Positions 40,458-48,279 of a stretch of DNA of 64,000 bases are shown here, in pieces. The position numbers were made by a program, and so were the translations under genes. The stretch is taken from positions 1,302,001 through 1,366,000 of the forward strand of contig CAVRIT010000001.1 of the NCBI GenBank assembly GCA_963721345.1. Reading direction: 5' to 3'. Source of the stretch: JACDAN01 sp963721345 (GTDB lineage: Bacteria > Actinomycetota > Thermoleophilia > Gaiellales > Gaiellaceae). How positions within the stretch are numbered: position 1 is the stretch's first letter; each line of letters begins with the position of its first letter. The notes beneath the pieces were generated by a model. That model made no database searches. It saw nothing but the letters and a program-made list of their open reading frames with translations, and was not told the origin of the DNA.

Positions 40458-41227
40458 TAGCTCACCTTCTCTGGGATGAAGGCCTCATAGCCTTCTGCTT
40501 CCAGTGTATGCGCGAGCTCGGGGCCGCCCTCGGCGACGAACCTGCCGTCGACGAAAACGTGGACGAAATCGGGGGTGATGTAGTTGAGGATCCGCTGGTA
40601 GTGCGTGATCACGAGCGCGCCCATATCGGGACCGACGAGCTCGCGCACACCGCCGGCGACGATCTTCAGCGCGTCGATGTCGAGCCCCGAGTCGGTCTCG
40701 TCGAGCACGGCGATGCGAGGCTTGAGCAGCGCCATCTGCAGGATCTCGACGCGCTTCTTCTCGCCGCCTGAGAAGCCGTCGTTGACGTAGCGCTGCGCGA
40801 GCTCCTTCGGGATGCGCAGACGCTCCATCGCGCCCATCATCTCCTTGCGGAACTCCGGGATCGGGATCGGGTCGTCCTGCCCGCCCGCGCGCGCCTTGCG
40901 GATCGCGTTGATCGCCGAGCGCATGAAGCTCGTCACCGTCACGCCCGGAATGGCGTGGGGGTACTGGAACGCCAGGAACAACCCGCGCTGTGCGCGCTCG
41001 TCGGCGCCGAGCTCCGTCACGTCCTGGCCGTCGAGGAGGATCTGGCCCTCGGTGATCTCGTACGCCGGGTGCCCCATCAGGGCGTACGCCAGAGTGGACT
41101 TGCCCGAGCCGTTCGGGCCCATGACGGCGTGAATCTGATCCGTGTCGACGGACAGGTCGACGCCCTTGACGATCTCCGTGCCGTCCTCGAGCGCGACATG
41201 CAGGTTCTTGAGCTCCAGTAGCGCCAA
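40457..41227 (-). CDS. sufC: Fe-S cluster assembly ATPase SufC
   Basis: 256 residues. LALLELKNLHVALEDGTEIVKGVDLSV start, Walker A GPNGSGKSTLAYALMGHP, FLAFQYPHAIPGVTVTSFMRSAIN (SufC-type Q-loop), signature FSGGEKKRVEILQMALLKP, Walker B IAVLDETDSGLDIDALKIVAGGV and H-loop ITHYQRIL. The TTG at 41227 is preferred because AAGGGAG lies 5 nt upstream and the LALLEL beginning matches the family; a GTG at 41242 without a good ribosome-binding site is the alternative. First gene of the sufC-sufB-VOC-VOC-sufD operon. Confidence 0.95.
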   Translation of the reverse strand: MALLELKNLHVALEDGTEIVKGVDLSVDTDQIHAVMGPNGSGKSTLAYALMGHPAYEITEGQILLDGQDVTELGADERAQRGLFLAFQYPHAIPGVTVTSFMRSAINAIRKARAGGQDDPIPIPEFRKEMMGAMERLRIPKELAQRYVNDGFSGGEKKRVEILQMALLKPRIAVLDETDSGLDIDALKIVAGGVRELVGPDMGALVITHYQRILNYITPDFVHVFVDGRFVAEGGPELAHTLEAEGYEAFIPEKVS

Positions 41228-41324
41228 ATCGCTCCCTTGCACAAACGTGGCGGGCCCAACGCCCGCCTCAGGGCCTCATCGTAGCAATGGGGCTCCGCGC
41301 CCCAGTGCCGACAGAAACCGCTGC

Positions 41325-41330
41325 TAGGGT
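41325..41330 (+). promoter_or_regulatory. tatA -10 box giving a leaderless start
   Basis: TAGGGT ends 6 nt before the tatA ATG, so transcription should begin at the A of the start codon. It represents a repeated arrangement in this window (see findings). Confidence 0.5.
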
Positions 41331-41336
41331 GACCTT

Positions 41337-41567
41337 ATGCCCTTCGGCATCGGGCTTCCGGAGATCCTGATCTTCCTCGTCGTCGTCCTTCTCCTCTTCG
41401 GGGCGTCGCGCGTACCCGAGATCGGGCGCTCGGTCGGCAAGGGGATGCGTGAGTTCAAGGACGCCGTGACCGGGCGGGACGACGAGCCCTCACCGCCGCT
41501 GCCGCGCGCGCCGGACGACGAGGAGAACGTCGCCTCGCCACCGCGCGAGCGCGACACCGTTTCCTAG
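41337..41567 (+). CDS. tatA: Twin-arginine translocase subunit TatA
   Basis: 76 residues. Starts with GIGLPEILIFLVVVLLLFGASRVPEIGRSVGKGMREFKDAV, the TatA helix, FGxxxxPE hinge and amphipathic helix. The acidic, Pro-rich tail ends RERDTVS. TatA oligomerises to form the export path for folded, often cofactor-bearing proteins; with a Rieske protein, cytochromes and oxidase nearby, a link to redox protein export is reasonable. Followed 4 nt later by tatC. No tatB is visible, as usual in Actinobacteria where TatB, if present, lies elsewhere. Confidence 0.95.
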   Translation: MPFGIGLPEILIFLVVVLLLFGASRVPEIGRSVGKGMREFKDAVTGRDDEPSPPLPRAPDDEENVASPPRERDTVS

Positions 41568-41571
41568 GGAC

Positions 41572-42345
41572 GTGGCCCGCCTGAGGCGCTTGCCGCGCCG
41601 CCTCGGCTACGGCGAGGAGGCGACGCTCGTCGAGCACCTCGACGAGCTCCGAACGCGGCTGATCGTCTCGCTGGCTGCGGTCGGCCTCGCCTTCCTCGTC
41701 ACCTACTACTTCCACGAGACGCTCGTCGAGTGGCTCATGCGCCCGCTTCCGGACGATCGGCAGCTCGTCACTCTCGGCGTGGCGGAGCCCTTCACGACCA
41801 GCCTGAAGGTGAGCTTCTACGCGGCGCTCGCGTTGGCCTTTCCGGTGCTGGTGTGGCAGGCCTGGAGCTTCTTCGCTCCGGCGGTGGAGGAGGGGCGACA
41901 GCGGGTCGTCGTTCGCTTCGTCGCCCTCGCAACGGTGCTCTTCGCCGGCGGGCTGGCGTTCGCGTACTTCGTCGTGCTCCCGCCCGCGCTCGACTTCCTC
42001 ACCAGCTTCGACGAGCAGCTCTACGACACGCAGATCCGAGCGAGCTACTACCTCTCGTTCGTCGCGCTGATGATCTTCGCCACCGGCCTGATCTTCCAGC
42101 TGCCCATCTTCGTCCTGGCGCTCGTCCGCCTGCGGATCCTCACATCGGCCCAGCTGCGCCGGAACCGGAAGATCGCCTACGTGGGGCTGCTCGGCGGCGC
42201 GATCCTCCTTCCGACCGTCGACCCGGTGTCGCTCGCGCTCGAGGTCGCGCCGCTCTGGATCCTGTTCGAGCTTTCGATCTGGGCCTCCGTCGTGATGGAG
42301 CGCCGCTGGGAAGCGGGAGCACTCAAGCCCGCCTCGCTACGCTAG
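41572..42345 (+). CDS. tatC: Twin-arginine translocase subunit TatC
   Basis: 257 residues with six helices. TLVEHLDELRTRLIVSLAAVGLAF is the conserved N-terminal HLxELR motif; VAEPFTTSLKVSFYAALALAFPVLVWQAWSFFAP and NLLPPALDFLTSF-like segments follow (LPPALDFLTSFDEQ), then FQLPIFVLALVRL. Receptor for twin-arginine signal peptides. GTG start at 41572. The C-terminus after the sixth helix is short. Confidence 0.95.
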   Translation: MARLRRLPRRLGYGEEATLVEHLDELRTRLIVSLAAVGLAFLVTYYFHETLVEWLMRPLPDDRQLVTLGVAEPFTTSLKVSFYAALALAFPVLVWQAWSFFAPAVEEGRQRVVVRFVALATVLFAGGLAFAYFVVLPPALDFLTSFDEQLYDTQIRASYYLSFVALMIFATGLIFQLPIFVLALVRLRILTSAQLRRNRKIAYVGLLGGAILLPTVDPVSLALEVAPLWILFELSIWASVVMERRWEAGALKPASLR

Positions 42346-42352
42346 GCCGCAC

Positions 42353-43237
42353 ATGGCCAGATCCGCACAACGGCGTAACCGACAGCAGCAGGAGCGACGT
42401 CCCAAGCCGCGCGCCGCGGCGCCCGTCAAGCGACCGGTGCCGTCCTACGAGGACGAGATGTTCTTCCCCCGCCTGCGGCGGAAGGCGAAGTGGGTGTTCG
42501 TATTCCTGGCGCTCGTCTTCGGCGTCGGGTTCGTGGTCTTCGGCGTCGGCGGCAACCTGCCCGGCACGGGCATCGGCGACATCTTCGCCGGGCTCGGGCA
42601 GGGCGACGGCGCGGCATCCGAAGGCGATGCCCGAGACAAGATCAAGGAGAGCCCAAGCGACCCCGACGGGTATTTCGAGCTCGCGACGGCGCTCCAGCAG
42701 AACGGCAAGATCGACCAGGCGATCACGCCGCTCTCCCGGTACGTCCAGCTCCGGCCACGCGACCAAAACGGGCTCAACCAGCTGGCGGGCCTCTACCTGA
42801 CGCAGGCGCGCCGCGCCCAGGACGAAGCCGCGCGGCTCCAGTTCGAGGTCTCGCAGCTCACAGGGGCCGGGTTCGTCCCCGACCAGTCGAGCCAGTTCGG
42901 CCAGCGCTTCTCGCAGGGACAGATCGTGCAGAACCTCTCGGGCGAGCTCAACGCGAAGCTGAGCCAGGAGTACTTCAAGGCGCAGCAGGCGTACAAGAGC
43001 GCGTCGGACACCTACGGCAAGCTGATCGCCGCGACACCCGACGCCGAGGAGGCCGAGCAGCCGTCGATCTTCCTCCAGCACGCCTTCGCCGCTCAATCGG
43101 CGAACGAGCTTCAGACGGCGATCCTCGCGTACCGCCGCTACCTCGACCTCGCGCCCGACTCCCCACAGGAGGAAGGCGTCAAAGCGCAGATCAAGCAGCT
43201 CGAGCAGGCGCTGAAAGCACAGTCGGCGCAGCGGTAG
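42353..43237 (+). CDS. Membrane-anchored TPR protein
   Basis: 294 residues, function unknown. Basic N-terminus (QRRNRQQQERRPKPR), one membrane helix about 47-68 (WVFVFLALVFGVGFVVFGVG), then at about residues 100-290 tetratricopeptide-like repeats: GYFELATALQQNGKIDQAITPLSRYVQLRPRDQ and TAILAYRRYLDLAPDSPQEEGVKAQIKQL. Between them is a helical insertion (ARRAQDEAARLQFEVSQL). Resembles actinobacterial TPR proteins of the tail-anchored type that act as assembly scaffolds; the Tat neighbours suggest export or envelope assembly, unproven. ATG start, 8 nt after tatC. Confidence 0.85.
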   Translation: MARSAQRRNRQQQERRPKPRAAAPVKRPVPSYEDEMFFPRLRRKAKWVFVFLALVFGVGFVVFGVGGNLPGTGIGDIFAGLGQGDGAASEGDARDKIKESPSDPDGYFELATALQQNGKIDQAITPLSRYVQLRPRDQNGLNQLAGLYLTQARRAQDEAARLQFEVSQLTGAGFVPDQSSQFGQRFSQGQIVQNLSGELNAKLSQEYFKAQQAYKSASDTYGKLIAATPDAEEAEQPSIFLQHAFAAQSANELQTAILAYRRYLDLAPDSPQEEGVKAQIKQLEQALKAQSAQR

Positions 43238-43266
43238 ACTCCCGGAGCTTTCGACGGGAGGGACGG

Positions 43267-43632
43267 GTGAACTTCGACATCAAGACCGAGCAACTCGACG
43301 GAAACGCCTACGTGATCGCACTCGCGGGCGAGGTCGACCTCTACACGGCACCGGAGTTCAAGCAGCAGCTCCTCGACGTGATCGGGCAGGGCGCCAAGGA
43401 GGTCGTCGTCGACTTTTCGGACACGACGTTCATCGACTCGACGACGCTCGGCGTCCTCGTCGGCGGCGTCAAGCGACTGCGGACGAACGAAGGGCAGCTG
43501 TCCCTCGTCTGCAGCGACCGCAACATCACCAAGATCTTCGAGATCACCGGCCTCGACCGCGTCTTCACGATCTACGGCACTCGCGACGAGGCGCTCGCAG
43601 GGATCGGGTCGGCGACTCAGCCCTCCGCTTGA
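43267..43632 (+). CDS. STAS-domain anti-sigma factor antagonist
   Basis: 121 residues, one STAS domain: NAYVIALAGEVDLYTAPEFKQQLLDVI, VVVDFSDTTFIDSTTLGVLVGGVKRL, and KIFEITGLDRVFTIYG. The phosphorylatable serine is in FIDSTTLGV, as in SpoIIAA/RsbV. Such proteins release sigma factors from anti-sigma kinases in stress responses. GTG start with GGGAGGG upstream; stop overlaps the next gene as TTGA. No cognate anti-sigma or sigma gene is in the window. Confidence 0.92.
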   Translation: MNFDIKTEQLDGNAYVIALAGEVDLYTAPEFKQQLLDVIGQGAKEVVVDFSDTTFIDSTTLGVLVGGVKRLRTNEGQLSLVCSDRNITKIFEITGLDRVFTIYGTRDEALAGIGSATQPSA

Positions 43633-44261
43633 AAGTTGCCGTCCTCGCGCTGGCGGCACTCGCGCTAGCCGGGTGCGGGACGGAAGGCCTCACGGACGAG
43701 AACGTCGACGTCTCTCAGGGCAAGCTTCTGTTCAAGCAGAAATGCGGCGCCTGCCACACGCTGAGCGAAGCGGATACGCAGGGAAGCACCTCGAATGCGG
43801 CCACCGGCGGCCCGAACCTGGATCACGCGTTCGCGGCCCCACGCACTGAGGGGTTCGACGAAAGCACGATCCGGGAGACCGTACGGCACCAGATCGACTT
43901 CGCGGCTGAACCGATGCCGCGCGACCTCGTCGTGGGCGTCGAGGCAGACGCCGTCGCGGCCTACGTCGCGCAGGTCGCTGCGGATCCCAAGGCAAGGGTC
44001 GCGCTGCCCGCAGGCGCCGGCGGGGACGATCCAAAGCTGCTCTTCGAGTCGAACTGCGCCACCTGCCATGTGCTGTCGGATGCCGGCACCACCGGCGAGA
44101 TCGGCCCGAACCTCGATCAGGTGCAGACAACGCTCCAGCGGGCCATGCGCCAGATCGCAAACGGCGGCGGAGGGATGCCAGCCTTCAAGAGTCAGCTCAG
44201 CCAGGAACAGATCCGCGAGCTCGCTGAGTACATCGTCCGCGTGGGCGGCAAGTCCGGCTAA
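43629..44261 (+). CDS. Lipoprotein cytochrome c with two haem-binding motifs
   Basis: 210 residues from TTG. Signal with lipobox (LALAALALAGC), so attached to the outer face of the membrane. Two class I cytochrome c domains: CGACH at about residue 39 with AAEPMPRDL near its Met ligand region, and CATCH at about residue 145 with GGGMPAFKSQL. A soluble, membrane-tethered electron carrier, it is a plausible donor for the cytochrome c oxidase encoded convergently downstream. Overlaps the STAS stop (TTGA) and shares a CTAA with the stop of the convergent gene. Confidence 0.9.
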   Translation: MKVAVLALAALALAGCGTEGLTDENVDVSQGKLLFKQKCGACHTLSEADTQGSTSNAATGGPNLDHAFAAPRTEGFDESTIRETVRHQIDFAAEPMPRDLVVGVEADAVAAYVAQVAADPKARVALPAGAGGDDPKLLFESNCATCHVLSDAGTTGEIGPNLDQVQTTLQRAMRQIANGGGGMPAFKSQLSQEQIRELAEYIVRVGGKSG

Positions 44262-44899
44262 CGCGCGACTTCGGCCTCGAGATCCACGACCACGTGGGTG
44301 ACAGGGACGTCGAAGCGCTCCCGAGCTCGGCGCACGACGCCCCGCTCCAGCCACTGAGAGCGGCCTTCCGGGTGGGTCGAGATGATGATCTCGTCCGCGC
44401 CGAAGCTTCTCAGCGCATCCTCGATCGCCTGGAGCGGGTCGGCGTCTCCGACCTCGCCCTCCGCGGCGATGCCGGCCTCCCTCAACTGCAGGAGGCTCTG
44501 CTCGAGCCGCTGGTGCGCCGCAGCCCGCGGCCCGTCCTCGTCGGACGAGAAGTAGCGCATCGGCGACATCAGGGCGGGGCAGACGACCCGCACGCGCGCC
44601 TCGACGCCCTCGGACCGCCGGTGGATCTCGTCGCGCAGGGTCTCGCCGCCGACGGTCTCGTTCGCGATCACGAGAATCCGCCGCTCGCCGGGCTCGCTCG
44701 GACGGACGATCGTTGCCGGCTGAGTCGACTCACGCCGCGCGCGGATCACCGCCGCCACGGCGACCGCTGTGAGCACGACGAAGACGGCCAGGCCGAGCCA
44801 CTTGTTGATCGCGGCCGCTACGACGATCAGCGCGAAGTAGCCGATCGAGAGGAGCACCATCCGAAACGCGTCTGCCTCACTGCGGAACGGATTCAGCAC
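44258..44899 (-). CDS. Universal-stress-like protein with N-terminal membrane helices
   Basis: 213 residues from GTG. Two or three hydrophobic segments at the N-terminus (MVLLSIGYFALIVVAAAI, LGLAVFVVLTAVAVAAVI), then a Usp-like Rossmann domain about residues 70-205: RRILVIANETVGGETLRDEI, VRVVCPALMS, AHQRLEQSLLQLREAGI, DALRSFGADEIIISTHPEGRSQWLERGVVRRARERF. The phrase VIANETVGG occurs again, twice, in the Usp protein at 45521-46378. Last gene of the oxidase operon. Function unknown. Confidence 0.85.
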   Translation of the reverse strand: MLNPFRSEADAFRMVLLSIGYFALIVVAAAINKWLGLAVFVVLTAVAVAAVIRARRESTQPATIVRPSEPGERRILVIANETVGGETLRDEIHRRSEGVEARVRVVCPALMSPMRYFSSDEDGPRAAAHQRLEQSLLQLREAGIAAEGEVGDADPLQAIEDALRSFGADEIIISTHPEGRSQWLERGVVRRARERFDVPVTHVVVDLEAEVAR

Positions 44900-44906
44900 G
44901 GGACTC

Positions 44907-45524
44907 CTAGAGGAGGTAGACCGTCGCGTACACCACGATCCACATTACGTCGACGAAGTGCCAGTAGATCCCTGGAATCTCGACACCGGCGTGGTGGGCC
45001 GCCGAGAAGTGCCCGCGGAAGGCGCGGATCGTGGCGAAGGTCAGGAGCGTCAGACCGACGAAGACATGGGCGCCGTGCAGGCCTGTGAGCCCGTAGAAGA
45101 TCGTGCCGAACGCCCCGTCCTCCGGGCTGAACCCGACGCGCGAGTACTCGCGGAACTGGGTCAGCAGGAACGTGATGCCAAGGGCAAGAGTGAGGACCAG
45201 GCCGGCTTGGAGGCCGACGCGGTTGCCGCGCTTGATCGACTGCAGGGCCCAGTGGATCGTGAAGCTCGACGTGACGAGAATCGCGGTGTTCACGCCGGCG
45301 ACGAACTTCGGCAGCTCGAACGGCTCGAGCGGCCACGCCGCCTCCCCGTTGACGCGCACGAAGAAGTACGCGGTGAAGAACGAGCCGAACAGCATCACCT
45401 CGGAGGCGATGAAGAGCAGCATCCCGAACACCGCCGGCTCGACCCGCGAGCTCTTGTTCGCTTCCGGCGGATGGAGCGCGTGGCCGTCGTGCGCGTCGTG
45501 CGCTGCTTCGGCGTGCGCCGTCAC
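44907..45524 (-). CDS. ctaE: Cytochrome c oxidase subunit III
   Basis: 205 residues from GTG, five helices: FGMLLFIASEVMLFGSFFTAYF, GVNTAILVTSSFTIHWALQSI, GLVLTLALGITFLLTQF, YGLTGLHGAHVFVGLTLL and YWHFVDVMWIVVYATVYL, with the subunit III motifs SxxxH and HGxHVxxG. N-terminal His/Asp-rich stretch AHAEAAHDAHDGHALH. It is short for subunit III, as in caa3-type oxidases. The start overlaps the preceding Usp gene stop (GTGA), so the operon order is coxB-coxA-Usp-coxC-Usp. Confidence 0.94.
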   Translation of the reverse strand: MTAHAEAAHDAHDGHALHPPEANKSSRVEPAVFGMLLFIASEVMLFGSFFTAYFFVRVNGEAAWPLEPFELPKFVAGVNTAILVTSSFTIHWALQSIKRGNRVGLQAGLVLTLALGITFLLTQFREYSRVGFSPEDGAFGTIFYGLTGLHGAHVFVGLTLLTFATIRAFRGHFSAAHHAGVEIPGIYWHFVDVMWIVVYATVYLL

Positions 45525-46378
45525 GACTCGACGGTCTCCACGGGCTCCGCCCCGACCTCCTCGGCCGAGATCACGACGTGCTCGACCGGAATCTTCGCGT
45601 CGTTGTGGAGGCGCTGGACGAGGTTGCGCCGCAGCCACGGCGACTGGGCGGGGGCGAAGGTCGAGACGATGACCTCGTCCACACGCTCGTCCTTGATCGC
45701 CTGCATCGCGGCGGTGTAGGGATCGGGGTGCGCCACCTGCCCGTGGGCGTCGATGCCCGCCGCGCGAAGCTCCGAGAGAGCGCGCCGCAGCCGCCGCTCG
45801 GCCGCGGGGTGCGCCGACTGCGTCGGGTCGCTCTGCGGCGAGATGATCAGGAAGCTGGCGGCCCCGCGCGAGGCGCGCTCGCGGATCCGGTCGAGCAGCG
45901 CGTCGCCGACGACCGTCTCGTTTGCGATCACGAGCACGTTCGTCTCGCCCTCCTCGCCGCCCGGCTCCGTCACCACGTGCTCGACGGGAATGACGCCGGC
46001 GGCGTTCTTGACCCGATCGACCACGTTCTTTCGCAGCCAGCCGGACTTCTCGACGGGATGGGTCGAGAGGATGATGTCGGTGGGGGGCGGATCGAGCATG
46101 CCGAGAGCGTCACGGACCGCGTCCTCCGGATCGTTCTCGACGACGAGCCCGTGGGCCGGGATGCCGGCCTCGCGGAGCGCGGACAGCGCGCGGTCGAGTC
46201 GGCGCCCCGCCGCAGCCCGGCGCGTGTCCTCGTAGACGACGTACCCCACGCTCGAGCCGCTGACCGGCGCGATCACGGTCACGAGCTCGACGTCCTGCTC
46301 GCTCGCCTTCGCCTTGACGGCCTCGATCAGAGGACGCCCGGTGACGGTCTCGTTCGCGATCACCAGCAGGTGCCTCAC
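45521..46378 (-). CDS. Tandem universal-stress-like protein inside the oxidase operon
   Basis: 285 residues from GTG, two Usp-like repeats. Repeat one begins HLLVIANETVTGRPLIEAV, repeat two NVLVIANETVVGDALLDRI. Each has AxxRLxRALxxLREAGI, DA-x-DDxILSTHP/VDEVIVSTFAP and a Ser/Arg-rich W-L-R-(K/R)-N-(L/V)-V segment. The usual ATP-binding G-x2-G-x9-G-S/T of UspA is not evident. Gene position between coxA and coxC, overlapping both by 4 nt (GTGA), implies obligatory co-expression. A chaperone, assembly or regulatory part in oxidase biogenesis is inference. Confidence 0.85.
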   Translation of the reverse strand: MRHLLVIANETVTGRPLIEAVKAKASEQDVELVTVIAPVSGSSVGYVVYEDTRRAAAGRRLDRALSALREAGIPAHGLVVENDPEDAVRDALGMLDPPPTDIILSTHPVEKSGWLRKNVVDRVKNAAGVIPVEHVVTEPGGEEGETNVLVIANETVVGDALLDRIRERASRGAASFLIISPQSDPTQSAHPAAERRLRRALSELRAAGIDAHGQVAHPDPYTAAMQAIKDERVDEVIVSTFAPAQSPWLRRNLVQRLHNDAKIPVEHVVISAEEVGAEPVETVES

Positions 46379-48279
46379 GCGCGGACCTCGTCTTCCTTCT
46401 CGTGCTCGGCGCGAACGATCTCACGGTCGCCGTTGAAGACCGCGTGCCGCGCGCCGGGCACGCCGTACTCGTACGGGTTGCCGACGACCTGCGGGATCTC
46501 GTCGAAGTTGAAGAGCGGCGGCGGCGAGGAGACCTGCCACTCGAGCGTGAGCCCCCGCCACGGGTTGGCCGGCGCGCGAGCGCCCCGGGCCCAGCTGACG
46601 ATCATGTTGTAGACGAAGACGAGGAACGAGACGCCGAGCGCGAAGGACGCGATCGAGATGAAGAGGTTCCACTCGCTGAACTGGTCCTCGTAGGTGTAGA
46701 CGCGCCGCGGCATCCCCTGGATCCCGATGATGTGCATCGGGAAGAAGGTCGCGTTGAACGCGACGAACGTCACCCAGAAGTGGAGCTTCCCGAGCCGCTC
46801 GTTGTACATGCGGCCCGTCATCTTCGGGAACCAGTAGTAGATCCCGGCGAAGATCGTGAACAGCGAGCCGCCGAGCAGCACGTAGTGGATGTGCGCCACG
46901 ATGAAGTAGGTGTCCGAGGCGTGAATCGTGATCGGGACCGCGCCGAGGAAGATCCCCGACAGGCCGCCGATCACGAACTGGGAGACGAACCCGAGCCCCC
47001 ATAACATCGGCGTCGAGAAGTTGATCCGACCCTCCCAGGTCGTGGCTAACCACGAGAAGACCTTGATCCCGGTCGGGACCGCGATCAGCAGCGTCGTGAT
47101 CATCATCGGGATCCGCAGCCACGTCGCCATCCCGGCCACGAACATGTGGTGGGCCCAGACCGAGAAGCCGAGGATCAGGATCGCGACGAGCGATAAGGCC
47201 ATCAGGCGGTAGCCGAAGATCGGCTTCCGGGACATCGTCGAGATCACCTCGGAGACGATCCCGAAGCCGGGCAGGATCATGATGTAGACGGCCGGGTGGG
47301 AGTAGAACCAGAAGATGTGCTGGTACCCCAGCGGGTAGCCGCCACCCTCGACGTCGAAGAAGTTCGTGTGCATGATCTTGTCGAACATCACGAAGAACTG
47401 CGATCCCGCGATGAACGGCGTCGCGATCACGACCAGCAGTGACGTCGTGAAGTTCGCCCAGACGAGCAGCGGCATGCGCCAGAACGTCATCCCGGGCGCA
47501 CGCATGGTCACGATCGTGACCAGGAAGTTGAGCGCGGTCATGATCGAGGACGCACCTGCCCACTGGACCGCCATCGAGAAGAAGACGTTCCCGAACGGCT
47601 GCTCCACGGAGAGCGGCGTGTAGTTCGTCCAGCCGGCCCCAAACCCGGGCACGGCGAAGCTCGAGAGCATCATGATCCCGGCGATCGGGAGCAGCCAGTA
47701 CGAGAGGGCGTTCAGCCTCGGGAACGCCATGTCCGGCGCGCCGATCATCAGCGGCAGCACGTAGTTCGCAAGCCCGGCGAACGCGGGAATCACGAACAGG
47801 AAGATCATCAGCGAGGCGTGGACCGAGAACAGCTGGTTGTAGCCCTGCGGGTCGACGAAGTCCGCCTCCGGCTTCGCCAGCTCGGCGCGGACGAGCATCG
47901 CCAGGAGCCCGCCGGCGAGGAAGAAGAAGATCGTCGTCGAGACGTACTGGATCCCGATCACCTTGTGATCGGTGTTGATCCGGAAGTAGTCCGTCCAGCG
48001 CCGCGCGCCGTGCCCTGAGTGGTCCTCGGGCTTGGTCGGTTGGCCGAACGCCCAGGCGAGCCAGTAGTCGAAGGCTCCGAGGCCGGCGAGGAAGCCGAGC
48101 GGCGCCATCGTCAGCGCGGCGACGGTGATGATCGCCTCCCACAGGAGGATCGGGTCCCAGCCTGCGAGCCAGCGGATCCCGACGACGATCCCGAAGCCGA
48201 TCCCGAAGAACAGCGCGGTCATCCACAGCGCGCGGATCCAGCCCGCGCCCAGCAAGCGACGGCGCATCGTCGAGCTCAC
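46375..48279 (-). CDS. ctaD: Cytochrome c oxidase subunit I, A2-type, with N-terminal extension
   Basis: 634 residues from GTG. About residues 100-550 form the twelve-helix core: TDHKVIGIQY, VHASLMIFLFVIPAFAGLANYVLPL, FWFYSHPAVYIMILPGFGIVSEVI, HHMFVAGMATW, and the cluster HIHYVLLGGSLFTIFAGIYYW with the haem ligands. YSHP in place of the glutamate HPE marks an A2-type proton channel. An extra N-terminal stretch of about 75 residues with two hydrophobic helices precedes TDHK, reminiscent of a fused subunit IV. Cytochrome oxidase aa3-type, inner membrane. Overlaps coxB and Usp by 4 nt. Confidence 0.96.
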   Translation of the reverse strand: MSSTMRRRLLGAGWIRALWMTALFFGIGFGIVVGIRWLAGWDPILLWEAIITVAALTMAPLGFLAGLGAFDYWLAWAFGQPTKPEDHSGHGARRWTDYFRINTDHKVIGIQYVSTTIFFFLAGGLLAMLVRAELAKPEADFVDPQGYNQLFSVHASLMIFLFVIPAFAGLANYVLPLMIGAPDMAFPRLNALSYWLLPIAGIMMLSSFAVPGFGAGWTNYTPLSVEQPFGNVFFSMAVQWAGASSIMTALNFLVTIVTMRAPGMTFWRMPLLVWANFTTSLLVVIATPFIAGSQFFVMFDKIMHTNFFDVEGGGYPLGYQHIFWFYSHPAVYIMILPGFGIVSEVISTMSRKPIFGYRLMALSLVAILILGFSVWAHHMFVAGMATWLRIPMMITTLLIAVPTGIKVFSWLATTWEGRINFSTPMLWGLGFVSQFVIGGLSGIFLGAVPITIHASDTYFIVAHIHYVLLGGSLFTIFAGIYYWFPKMTGRMYNERLGKLHFWVTFVAFNATFFPMHIIGIQGMPRRVYTYEDQFSEWNLFISIASFALGVSFLVFVYNMIVSWARGARAPANPWRGLTLEWQVSSPPPLFNFDEIPQVVGNPYEYGVPGARHAVFNGDREIVRAEHEKEDEVRA

